Origin: a virus
Strand: one strand, 5' to 3'
Virus record (IMG/VR): IMGVR_UViG_3300036780_000089
Location: 1 to 63,991 of that record
Length of the DNA: 63,991 nucleotides
In this document: positions 33,036 through 41,106 of the stretch, one piece after another
How positions within the stretch are numbered: the stretch's first letter is position 1
Layout of the letters: each line of letters begins with the position of its first letter
The notes under the pieces: generated by a model
Databases searched by the model: none
What the model saw: the letters and a program-made list of their open reading frames with translations, nothing else
Told to the model about the DNA's origin: nothing
Position numbers and translations under genes: made by a program

Positions 33036-34460
33036 GTGTTGGATGACACCACCACGCCCGGTGCGCCCGGCTGGTGGCTGCTACGGCTCGGCCGCCGACT
33101 GGACGCGCAACGGCAGCGGTTCGACCGGCTGTCCCAATACCACCGTGGCGAGCACCCGCTACCGTTCGGCAACCGCAAGATGCGGGAAGCGTATAAGCGC
33201 CTGCAAAAGCAATCGCGGTCGAACTACGTCGGACTGATCGCTGAGACGCTGCTGGAAAGGATGAAAGTCACAGGCTTTCGGGCCGGTGGCGCGGCAACGG
33301 ACGCGACGGACAACCAGGCGTGGGGATGGTGGCAGGCCAACAAAATGGATGCCAACAGCGGCCTAGTTCACCGGGCCGCCGTGGTCATGTCTCGCGCGTA
33401 CGTCATCGTCGGGGACAACGGCCAAGGGCAACCGCTGGTCACCGGGGAAGACCCCCGGCAGGTCATCCACGAAAGTGACCCGGCCGACCGGTATTCGATC
33501 CGGGCCGCACTCAAAGTCTGGGCGGACGACGTCGAAAACCGGGCGTTCGCGGTGCTGTACTTGCCTGACACGATCCACTACTACCGGTCCACGGTCCCCA
33601 TTAACAACTTGGCGACCGCGTGGCATCCGGCCACTTGGGACGTTGACTCGTCCAACGAGTTTGCGCCGTTCGGGACGGCCATCAACACGTTGGGCGTGGT
33701 ACCGGTGGTGCCGTTCATCAACCGGCCCGACCTTGCCGGGAACGGACTCGGCGAATTCGAGGACGTGACCGACGTACAGGACCGAATCAACACGATCACC
33801 CTTGACCTGTCAGTGATATCCGGCATGCAAGCCTACCGGCAACGGTGGGTGAAAGGCGTGGACCCGGAAGACGACAAGGGCAACCCGCAAACCCTGTTCG
33901 ACCCTGGCGCCGATCTACTGTGGATCACACCAGAGGATGACGCACAGTTCGGCGAATTCGGCGCAACCGACCTGTCACCACTGATCGCCGCGATTGAGTC
34001 GTCGGTGCAAACCCTGTGCGCCATCACTCGTTGTCCGCCGCACTATCTCATCGGGCAAATTGTGAACGTGTCCGGTGACGCCCTGGCGGCGGCAGAAACT
34101 CCGCTCACGATGAAAGTCGTTGAGAGAGAACAGGAATTCGGCGAGTCGTGGGAGGCCGTCTACCGGCTAGCGGGGAAGGTGCTCGGCATCGACATATCCG
34201 ACGACGCCGAGGTGATCTGGAAAGATCCGCAGTTCCGCACGCTCACGGAAATGGCTGCCGCGTCGGTGCAACTAGAGGCCGCCGGGGTGCCGTGGCGGAC
34301 GCGCATGTTCATGTTGGACAAGACCCCGCCGGAAATCGACCGGATGCAAAAAGAGCGGGAAACCGACGCCACGCTGAACGCGCCGATACCGGTCATGCCG
34401 CCCGCGCTCGCCGCGTCGGTGCACCCGCCGAACGCCAAGATTCCGACCGCCAACGTGTAA
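33036..34460 (+). CDS. Portal protein (SPP1 gp6-like), 474 aa
   Basis: The dodecameric ring through which DNA enters the head. YVGLIAETLLERMKVTGFRA, WWQANKMDANSGLVHRAAVV and GEFEDVTDVQDRINTITLDL are the typical SPP1-gp6-family blocks, and SNYV at the N-terminus is shared with actinophage portals. Follows terminase, precedes scaffold and capsid. GTG start. Confidence 0.9.
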   Translation: MLDDTTTPGAPGWWLLRLGRRLDAQRQRFDRLSQYHRGEHPLPFGNRKMREAYKRLQKQSRSNYVGLIAETLLERMKVTGFRAGGAATDATDNQAWGWWQANKMDANSGLVHRAAVVMSRAYVIVGDNGQGQPLVTGEDPRQVIHESDPADRYSIRAALKVWADDVENRAFAVLYLPDTIHYYRSTVPINNLATAWHPATWDVDSSNEFAPFGTAINTLGVVPVVPFINRPDLAGNGLGEFEDVTDVQDRINTITLDLSVISGMQAYRQRWVKGVDPEDDKGNPQTLFDPGADLLWITPEDDAQFGEFGATDLSPLIAAIESSVQTLCAITRCPPHYLIGQIVNVSGDALAAAETPLTMKVVEREQEFGESWEAVYRLAGKVLGIDISDDAEVIWKDPQFRTLTEMAAASVQLEAAGVPWRTRMFMLDKTPPEIDRMQKERETDATLNAPIPVMPPALAASVHPPNAKIPTANV

Positions 34461-34475
34461 CCGAGGGGCGGAACG

Positions 34476-34742
34476 ATGAGCACACCCGCCAACGATGAAA
34501 TGCGACGCCTTGTCCAGCAAGGCAAAGCAATGCCTGCCCCGAACCAGGATCGGCCGGGACGATTTCAGATCCGCAACGGTGATGATCTCGCGAGCGCGAT
34601 CAGGGCGGTAGGCCGTGTACGCCCCAACACCGACGAAGCGCGCGGAAAAGTGCGCCGTTTCATCATCTCACGGGCACGCGCGCTGAACCTGTCCAGTCGC
34701 ATCCCGGACAACTGGAACGCGGACGGCAGCTTGAAATCCTGA
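34476..34742 (+). CDS. Small head-gene-region protein, 88 aa
   Basis: The conserved tail ARALNLSSRIPDNWNADGSL is found at the end of head proteins and of DUF6582-type stand-alone proteins in actinophages. IRNGDDLASAIRAVGRVRPN precedes it. Position between portal and scaffold suggests a capsid-assembly role. Confidence 0.66.
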   Translation: MSTPANDEMRRLVQQGKAMPAPNQDRPGRFQIRNGDDLASAIRAVGRVRPNTDEARGKVRRFIISRARALNLSSRIPDNWNADGSLKS

Positions 34743-34800
34743 ATTCCCTTGCTGGTAGCCGAAACGGTCCCACCAGCGCACCCGAAACGGGGAAACACTC

Positions 34801-35334
34801 ATGTCAGACGACAGTACCGACGCTCAACAGCTTCTCACGGACGCGGTCAACGCCAACCAGCAGGACACGGCGCCCAAGCCCACCGACACCACGCCGAAAG
34901 CCGCAACGGCTACGCCGTGGGATGACCTGGGATCGTTCGACGACGTGAAAAAGCGGCTCGAACACTCGCGCACGTGGGAAAAGCGAGCCAAAGAGAACGC
35001 CGACGCGGCGAAAAAGCTTGCCGATATCGAGGAAGCGAGCAAGACCGAGGCGCAAAAGCTGCAAGACCGGTTGGCAGCGGCCGAAACGGAGCTGACCGAG
35101 CACCGCGTGCGTGACATTCGCGCCCGCGCGGCCCGCGAAGCCGGTCTTGACACCGATATGGCGGAGTTTTTGACCGCGTCGGAGCCTGACACCGCACTTG
35201 CGCAAGCAAAAGCGCTCGCCAAGCGCGTACAACCGGCAAAGCCCGACCTACGCCAAGGCGCACGCACTGCCACGCAGACCAAAGAGGACCCGAACGCGTG
35301 GCTACGCCGCGCCGCTGGCTACACCACCCCCTGA
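34801..35334 (+). CDS. Scaffolding protein, 177 aa
   Basis: Charged, helical and coiled (RTWEKRAKENADAAKKLADI, LQDRLAAAETELTEHRVRDI), directly before the capsid gene, the usual make-up of a head scaffold. Ends with DPNAWLRRAAGY. It guides capsid assembly and is removed from the mature head. Confidence 0.82.
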   Translation: MSDDSTDAQQLLTDAVNANQQDTAPKPTDTTPKAATATPWDDLGSFDDVKKRLEHSRTWEKRAKENADAAKKLADIEEASKTEAQKLQDRLAAAETELTEHRVRDIRARAAREAGLDTDMAEFLTASEPDTALAQAKALAKRVQPAKPDLRQGARTATQTKEDPNAWLRRAAGYTTP

Positions 35335-35395
35335 CTGAGCCGATTCCTGCCGGGCCAGTGGGGTTCTTTTAGCTCACATTCACGGAGGAAACCCC

Positions 35396-36355
35396 ATGGC
35401 CGACTACGGCGACATTATTTCGCGGGCGTCGACCGGTTCCGATCCCCTTGTGCCGGAACCGGTCAGCACCGCCATCATCGAGGAACTTCCCAAGCAATGC
35501 GCGGTACTTCAGCGCGCCCGCAAAGTCCAGATGAGCGCCAAGACTCAGCGTATGGCCGTTCTGGACGTGCTCCCGGTCGCCTATTTCGTCAACGGTGACA
35601 CCGGAATGAAGCAGACTTCTTCCCAGAAGTGGAAGAATGTTTCCCTGGTCGCCGAGGAAATCGCCACCATCGTGCCGATTCCCGAATCGTACCTTGCGGA
35701 CGCCGACGTTCCCGTGTGGGACGAAGTCAAGCCGCGCATGACCGAGGCTATCGGCGCGCTCATCGACGGTGCGTGCCTGTTCGGCGTGGGCCGTCCGTCC
35801 ACCTGGAACACCAGCATTTACGAGGGCGCCACGGCGGCGGGCAACATCGTGACCGAGGGCACCGGCATCGACTTCGCCCAAGACGTGACGGCTGTTGGCG
35901 AGCTGTTGGCCAAGGACGGCTATTCGGTGGACGGGTTCGTGGCTCGGCCTGGCCTGAATTGGCGGCTGACCGGCATGCGTTCGCAGGGTACGAACCTGCC
36001 GATTTACCAGCCGAATTTGCAAGACGGCAAGCCCGGCGGGAACCTCTACGGCTACCCACTGGCCGAAGTGGACAACGGTTCGTGGAACGAGTCCGAGGCG
36101 CAGCTCATCGCGGGTGACTGGGATGACGCGCTGCTCGGCATGCGTGCCGATATCTCGTTCAAGCTGTTCACGGAAGGCGTTATCTCGGACGACACGGGCA
36201 AGATCGTGTTGAACTTGATGCAACAGGACAGTGTGGCCATGCGCGTGACCATGCGGCTTGCGTGGGCCACGGCGAACCCGGTCACCCCGTTGAATCTCAA
36301 CGATGCCACCCGGTACCCGTTCGCGGTGCTCAGCTCTGCCGGGCCGAACAGCTGA
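35396..36355 (+). CDS. Major capsid protein (HK97 fold), 319 aa
   Basis: TAIIEELPKQCAVLQRARKV, a beta-strand pair (RMAVLDVLPVAYFVNGDTG), KWKNVSLVAEEIATIVPIPE and MTEAIGALIDGACLFG are the conserved elements of the HK97-type family. GGAGG precedes the ATG. Forms the icosahedral head with the scaffold upstream. Confidence 0.93.
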   Translation: MADYGDIISRASTGSDPLVPEPVSTAIIEELPKQCAVLQRARKVQMSAKTQRMAVLDVLPVAYFVNGDTGMKQTSSQKWKNVSLVAEEIATIVPIPESYLADADVPVWDEVKPRMTEAIGALIDGACLFGVGRPSTWNTSIYEGATAAGNIVTEGTGIDFAQDVTAVGELLAKDGYSVDGFVARPGLNWRLTGMRSQGTNLPIYQPNLQDGKPGGNLYGYPLAEVDNGSWNESEAQLIAGDWDDALLGMRADISFKLFTEGVISDDTGKIVLNLMQQDSVAMRVTMRLAWATANPVTPLNLNDATRYPFAVLSSAGPNS

Positions 36356-36408
36356 CCGAGCGGAACCGCATCGGCGCCCGCGAACCCGTGATGCGACAAG
36401 GGGAATCA

Positions 36409-37458
36409 GTGCGCGTACTCGCCATGCTGCACCTGTACACGCCGCATCACAACGCGGGCGCCGAAATGGCCGCACACGCCCTGTTGCGTGGCCTGGTCGA
36501 CCGGGGCCACCGGGTCGACGTCATCCTGTCCCGCCACCATCCCGAGATCACCGGTCCGTACACGGTGGACGGGGTGCACGTACACCCGCGACACAACAAG
36601 GGTGACCCGCCCCGGTGGCTCTCCGACCCGGCCACACACCCGCACGTCATCGTCACCCACCTGGAAAACACCGACCGGGCAACTATCCTCGGCGCCTTGC
36701 ACCGCGTGCCGGTAGTGCACCTCGCACACAACACGCACCCGCAAACCAAGTGGTCGATACTGCGCCGCCCCGCCCTGGTGGTCGCTAACTCGGCGTGGAT
36801 GGCCGAGGACTTGTCTCACTGGTGGGACCTGGCCAGGCCGAAACGGCATATGCCCCCGGTGATCGTGATTCACCCGCCGATCCACGCCGAGGACTACCGG
36901 ACGAAACCCGGTCAGCACGTGACGTTGATCAACGTGACCGCCGACAAGGGCGCGGACATGTTCTATGCCCTGGCCGACCGGCACCCCCGGACGCGGTTCC
37001 TTGGCGTCGAGGGTGCCTACGGCGTCCAGGATCGCCGCCAACGGCCAAACGTGACGTGGGTGGACCACGTGGCAGGGGACCGGATGCGCAGCGCCGTGTA
37101 CCGCCGTACGCGGGTGCTGCTCATGCCGAGCGTGTACGAGTCCTACGGCCGCGCGGCGGTCGAGGCCGCATGCTCCGGTATCCCCACCATCGCCGCGCCC
37201 ACGCCCGGACTACGGGAAGCACTCGGACCCGCCGGGGTGTTCGCCCCACGTGACGACGTGGACGCCTGGACGGCCCACCTAGAGCGGTTGCTCACCCCGT
37301 CCGGCTGGTCCGCCGCGTCCGAGGCCGCGCTAGCCCGCGCCGCCGAGCTGCACACCGACGCCGACCTAGACCGATGGGCCACGGCCGTAGAGGGGGTGTC
37401 CCGGTGGATGCCCTCGCCGCGCTCTCTGACGTCACTGCCCGCTATCCCGGCACGCTGA
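36409..37458 (+). CDS. GT4-type glycosyltransferase, 349 aa, inside the head-tail gene block
   Basis: GT-B fold: N-terminal HLYTPHHNAGAEMAAHALLR with the donor-acceptor loop, and a C-terminal nucleotide-sugar domain containing VLLMPSVYESYGRAAVEAAC, the E-x7-E signature near residue 244. AAGGGG supports GTG 36409 over ATG 36391. Its 3' end overlaps the connector gene by 55 nt, so it is part of the late operon. A target could be the capsid or the FnIII-bearing tail tube; that is inference. Confidence 0.88.
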   Translation: MRVLAMLHLYTPHHNAGAEMAAHALLRGLVDRGHRVDVILSRHHPEITGPYTVDGVHVHPRHNKGDPPRWLSDPATHPHVIVTHLENTDRATILGALHRVPVVHLAHNTHPQTKWSILRRPALVVANSAWMAEDLSHWWDLARPKRHMPPVIVIHPPIHAEDYRTKPGQHVTLINVTADKGADMFYALADRHPRTRFLGVEGAYGVQDRRQRPNVTWVDHVAGDRMRSAVYRRTRVLLMPSVYESYGRAAVEAACSGIPTIAAPTPGLREALGPAGVFAPRDDVDAWTAHLERLLTPSGWSAASEAALARAAELHTDADLDRWATAVEGVSRWMPSPRSLTSLPAIPAR

Positions 37459-38024
37459 GCGGCGACCAGGTAGCCCGCGTGCCCGGTCTGCTCGGCGACG
37501 CGTCGACCGTGGTCCGCAGCTACACGCGGCAGACGTTCACCCCGGCCACGGTCACAGAGAACGTGCGGCCGATCGGTGACCGGGTCCGGCTACGGCAGGC
37601 ACCCGTCACCGCCGTCACCGCCGTGTCCCTGGTGGACACGCTCACCGCCGGGAGCTTGCTTGCGCTGCCGATGGGTGCGTGGATGTGGGACGGTGGCCAA
37701 GAGATCTGGCTAGGCGCCATTAACACGGTGATCAATCTGCCCGATGACATCACCGAACTGTTGCAATATCAGACGCCGCTGGTCCAAGTCGTGTACGCGT
37801 TCGGGTATGACGTGATGCCCGACCCGGTGGTGACCGTGGTGTGTTCGATGGTGATTCGCGCACTCGACATGCCCGGCCCGGTGTCGGTCGCCAGTTCCAC
37901 CGTGGGCGGACTGTCCTACCGTCTCGGGACCGCCGCGCAAGACGGCATTCTCGGCCTGACACCGTCTGAGATGCGCATGCTTGCCCAGTACCGCCGGGTG
38001 GCGACCACGGTAGAGCTGCGATGA
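37404..38024 (+). CDS. Head-tail adaptor/connector protein, 206 aa
   Basis: GTG 37404 with AGGGGG upstream. Helical start (VDALAALSDVTARYPGTLSG), then RLRQAPVTAVTAVSLVDTLT and GLTPSEMRMLAQYRRVATTV. Order after the capsid and before the stopper fits a gp6/gp15-type adaptor. Confidence 0.78.
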   Translation: MDALAALSDVTARYPGTLSGDQVARVPGLLGDASTVVRSYTRQTFTPATVTENVRPIGDRVRLRQAPVTAVTAVSLVDTLTAGSLLALPMGAWMWDGGQEIWLGAINTVINLPDDITELLQYQTPLVQVVYAFGYDVMPDPVVTVVCSMVIRALDMPGPVSVASSTVGGLSYRLGTAAQDGILGLTPSEMRMLAQYRRVATTVELR

Positions 38025-38356
38025 GTACGCCGCTGATCGGACGGCAGACGGTCACCGTCGTACATCGGACGGACGGGCCGCCGGACAGTCTCGGCGTACC
38101 GAGCGTGGTCGAAACCGAGACCGCTGTCACGGGGTGCTCGGTACAACCGGTCAGCACCGCCGAGGAACTATCCGACGTCGACCAGGTGATTACCCGGTGG
38201 CAACTGTTCATGCCCGCTGGGATCACGGTCACCGCCACCGACAACGTGATCGCGGACGGCGTCGTGTACGGCGTGGACGGCGACCCGCAAACGTGGACCG
38301 ACCTCGGCGGCCGTCCACACCACACAGAGTGCTATCTGCGGCGTGCCACTGGCTAG
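38021..38356 (+). CDS. Head-tail stopper, 111 aa
   Basis: ATG overlaps the adaptor stop. A small beta-barrel pattern: VTVVHRTDGP, ITRWQLFMPAGITVTATDNV, YGVDGDPQTW. This is the usual make-up and position of a gp16-type stopper that closes the connector until the tail joins. Confidence 0.78.
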   Translation: MSTPLIGRQTVTVVHRTDGPPDSLGVPSVVETETAVTGCSVQPVSTAEELSDVDQVITRWQLFMPAGITVTATDNVIADGVVYGVDGDPQTWTDLGGRPHHTECYLRRATG

Positions 38357-38368
38357 GAGGTGTTCGCC

Positions 38369-38818
38369 GTGGCCGACACCGTCGAATTCAGCTACAACTT
38401 TGCCGAGATCGGCCTGTTTCTGCGGACTAGTCCCGAGTTGCGCGCCTACCTGGAAGATCTCGGACGTAAAGGCGTGGAATACGCCCGATCGATCGCACCC
38501 GTAGGCACGCGGACTACCAAGCACAGCAAGCCGGGGCAGTACCGGGATTCGATCAAATTCGAGGTCACCGCAAGCAAAACGCGGCTGTACTTGCGGATTT
38601 TCTCGGACGATTTCACCGCCTGGTGGATCGAATACGGGTCGATCAAGATGCCGAAATCAGCCGTGTTGCGTCGCACACTCGACTATCTGGCGTCCGGTCA
38701 CGCGCAAGCGGCGTCCGGGTATGCCGGTGTCAGCGAGTACGACGCGGGAAACCTCGGCACGCAAACGAAACGCCGCGCGCGGCGAGTCCAACGCGCCATT
38801 GCGAGCGTGCGCCGGTAG
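38369..38818 (+). CDS. HK97 gp10-like head-tail joining protein, 149 aa
   Basis: SPELRAYLEDLGRKGVEYAR, then YRDSIKFEVTASKTRLYLRI and AWWIEYGS, are gp10-family features. AGGAGG 8 nt before GTG 38369 sets the start; an in-frame GTG at 38360 lies on the ribosome site itself. Confidence 0.8.
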   Translation: MADTVEFSYNFAEIGLFLRTSPELRAYLEDLGRKGVEYARSIAPVGTRTTKHSKPGQYRDSIKFEVTASKTRLYLRIFSDDFTAWWIEYGSIKMPKSAVLRRTLDYLASGHAQAASGYAGVSEYDAGNLGTQTKRRARRVQRAIASVRR

Positions 38819-38833
38819 TCGAGGGGGTGCCCG

Positions 38834-39217
38834 GTGTACGCGGACGTAGAGACATTGCTTGTCACCTATCTGGCATCGATTCCCACTGTCACAGGGGTTT
38901 CCGTCGACCTCCCGCACAACGTCCTGACACGCCTGCCGTTCATTCAAGTGAACCGTGTCGGCGGGTCGGACAACTACATCACCGACTCGGCCACCGTTGA
39001 CGTGGACACGTTCCACGCCACGCGGGCCGGGGCGAGCGCACTAGCGCGCGCGGTGCACGCCGCGATGATGCGCCTACGGCACACCGCCGTGAACGGTGTG
39101 TTGGTGGATTCGGTCGAAACCATCACCGGTCCACTGTGGATCAATTACGACGACGAAAACCTTGAGCGCTACGTGGCCACGTATTCAATCGACTCCCGCG
39201 TGTGCGCCGTGCCCTAA
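38834..39217 (+). CDS. Tail terminator protein, 127 aa
   Basis: VETLLVTYLASIP start, LPFIQVNRVGGSD and a strongly alpha-beta pattern (TFHATRAGASALARAVHAAM) fit the gpU-type tail terminator that caps the tube. Immediately before the tail tube gene. GTG start with GAGGGGG upstream. Confidence 0.78.
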   Translation: MYADVETLLVTYLASIPTVTGVSVDLPHNVLTRLPFIQVNRVGGSDNYITDSATVDVDTFHATRAGASALARAVHAAMMRLRHTAVNGVLVDSVETITGPLWINYDDENLERYVATYSIDSRVCAVP

Positions 39218-39241
39218 TCGTACTGATAAGGAGATATCGCA

Positions 39242-40183
39242 ATGGCCGGTGTCACCTGGGATAGCATCTTTCCTGGCAATACCGCACTTGTCCGTAAGGC
39301 GCTGTATGGCTCTGTGCTCGTACAGGACTACGACGCCGACAACAGCTTTGCCACGTACAGCCCGTTTGATCCCACTACGGGTTTGCTCAGCTCGTCTCTG
39401 CTCACATCGGACGGTTGGTCTGACTGTGGCTACCTGGACGAAAACGGTGTCGAGTTCACGCCGACGTACAGCACGGCGGACACAAACTCTTGGCAGACAA
39501 GGCAACCGCTGCGCACCGACGTCACGGCGGACACCGAACAGGCCAAGATCACGGCCTTGCAGTCTACGCCGCTGATCGACTGCCTGTACAACAGCCTGCC
39601 GCTGTCGAGCGCCGGTAGCCTCGGCGCCGCCGGGTACTCCTACGCCAAGCCCAAGACACCGTCCATTATCTACCGGTCGCTGTTGTTCCTCGGCGTTGAC
39701 GGTTCGTCGGGTGAGTATTCTTTCCTGGCGACGCTGTACCCGCGCGCGTTGATGATCAAGCCCGATAAGCAGGATTGGGTTGCGAAGACGGAAATCCAAA
39801 CTCCGTTGACTTTCCAGGCGTATCCCGACACGCAAGCCGGATTCACGATCAAGCGATTCCGCGACGGTCCCGCGTGGCGTTCGCTGGCCGTACCGAACCC
39901 GCCGACCGCGCTCACCGTGGGCGCCAAGACCACGACCACGCTCCCCGTGTCGTGGACCGCCCCGGCCAGTGGCCCGACGCCGACCGGCTACACGGTGTCC
40001 GTGGTGCTCACCTCTACCGGTGTCCCGGTTGCGGGCGCCACGTTCACGCCGAGCAACCCGAACACCACCACGGCCGCCACGGTCGGTGGCCTGGTCACCG
40101 GCACCCAGTACACGGTGTCCGTGGTCAGCGATGGCACCAACGGCAACAGCACGGCCGCCACCGTCACGGCCACCACCAACTGA
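39242..40183 (+). CDS. Major tail (tube) protein with C-terminal FnIII/Ig-like domain, 313 aa
   Basis: Residues 1-215 form the tube fold, with ALYGSVLVQDYDADNSFATY and TFQAYPDTQAGFTIKRFRDG. From about 220 a fibronectin-III-type domain follows (PPTALTVGAKTTTTLPVSWT, TGYTVSVVLTSTG, TATVTATTN), rich in Thr and Ser, exposed on the outside of tails in phages that have it. AAGGAGAT precedes the ATG. Confidence 0.88.
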   Translation: MAGVTWDSIFPGNTALVRKALYGSVLVQDYDADNSFATYSPFDPTTGLLSSSLLTSDGWSDCGYLDENGVEFTPTYSTADTNSWQTRQPLRTDVTADTEQAKITALQSTPLIDCLYNSLPLSSAGSLGAAGYSYAKPKTPSIIYRSLLFLGVDGSSGEYSFLATLYPRALMIKPDKQDWVAKTEIQTPLTFQAYPDTQAGFTIKRFRDGPAWRSLAVPNPPTALTVGAKTTTTLPVSWTAPASGPTPTGYTVSVVLTSTGVPVAGATFTPSNPNTTTAATVGGLVTGTQYTVSVVSDGTNGNSTAATVTATTN

Positions 40184-40245
40184 GCAGAGCAGGCGGGCAG
40201 AGCGGCCCCACGTCGCCGAGCTGCCCGCCGCCACGCTCCCCACGC

Positions 40246-40264
40246 CGGGCGTCTCCTGCGCCCG
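40246..40264 (+). terminator. Stem-loop between tail tube and chaperone genes
   Basis: CGGGCG-TCTCCTG-CGCCCG, 6-bp stem, inside a 164-bp gap with no gene. An attenuating stem-loop here is common because the tube protein is needed in far larger amounts than downstream products. No U-run, so termination would be partial at most. Confidence 0.4.
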
Positions 40265-40347
40265 TCCGAGGGCACGCGGGGAGGCGTTGACGGTCGCGCC
40301 CCGCGTGTCCCTCTTACACCCCACCGTCACACCGAACAGAGGAATCT

Positions 40348-40665
40348 ATGCCGTCCCCTAATCGTCGCCGTATGCGGCTCGAAGAAATGCGCACGCAAGC
40401 CGTCGAGGCACTGGGCATGGACCCCGGAATGGAATTGGAGCTAGACGACGGGGAAACCGTCACCATTCCAAACCCCATGTTTGTGACCGAGGAAGCACAA
40501 GAGCTGATCGAGGCCGCGCAAGGCACCATCGCCTCGGCGAAAGCCATTCTCGGCGAGGAAGACCATAAGCGCCTGATCGCGGGTGGCGGCCACTCGGCGG
40601 ACGTCATGCTTGCGTGGCGTCTCATGGCGGAAGACGTCCAAAAGGACCCAAAACTGCCGAGGTAG
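40348..40665 (+). CDS. Tail assembly chaperone, zero-frame product (G-like), 105 aa
   Basis: A small alpha-rich protein (RRMRLEEMRTQAVEALGMDP, EAAQGTIASAKAILGEEDHK) located between tail tube and tape measure, as for lambda gpG. Near its end lies CCCAAAA, in the reading phase needed for -1 slippage. It guides tape-measure folding and tube growth. Confidence 0.82.
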   Translation: MPSPNRRRMRLEEMRTQAVEALGMDPGMELELDDGETVTIPNPMFVTEEAQELIEAAQGTIASAKAILGEEDHKRLIAGGGHSADVMLAWRLMAEDVQKDPKLPR

Positions 40666-41090
40666 TGTCGATATTGCGCGCCTACCCGGAAGAAGTTGAA
40701 GCGGACATCGCCCGCTTTTATCCGGGCCGCGACATCGGCCAATTCTGGCGTGGTGACCTGTCCGGGCGGGCGCTCGGCGTGCTCATCCGCTATCTGCCGG
40801 AAGACTCGGCCACTGTGCGCGCCATGCGCGGCACGCCGTGGTCAGAGCTGATGTACCTGTTGGCGCACATCGCCGACACGGTGGCGTACAGCCGCGCCGA
40901 CTACGCCAATGTGCACGGCGGCAAGACACGTCCCGAACCGGTACAGCGGCCCGACACGGCCGAGCAGCGCGACCAGCGCGACCACGTCCGGCACGTGCAC
41001 GACGCGCTCACCGCCGCCATGGGTGGAACGTTCGTTGTGGACGCACCCACGGACGGCCGCCGCCACGAACCGGAAACCGAGACCGTGTGA
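40348..41090 (+). CDS. Tail assembly chaperone, -1 frameshift product (GT-like), about 247 aa
   Basis: Read zero-frame to the AAA codon at 40651-40653, then -1 from 40653 (ACT-GCC-GAG). The added part continues TAEVVSILRAYPEEVEADIA with an uninterrupted frame to 41090 and includes YLPEDSATVRAMRGTPWSEL and MYLLAHIADTVAYSRADYAN, a typical T domain, ending acidic. The second frame lacks a ribosome site of its own, so frameshifting is the natural way to make it. Confidence 0.85.
40647..40653 (+). promoter_or_regulatory. -1 ribosomal frameshift slippery site CCCAAAA
   Basis: C-CCA-AAA in the zero frame is a canonical X-XXY-YYZ heptamer, twelve bases before the zero-frame TAG stop (40663). Slippage joins the G-like frame to the T-like frame exactly where the two overlap. 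Confidence 0.87.
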
Positions 41091-41106
41091 GCGCAAGGGG
41101 GACGTC

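Noticed and set aside
39185-40330. 381-codon leftward open frame
   Set aside because: Antisense to the tail tube gene; low-complexity Arg/Gly composition.
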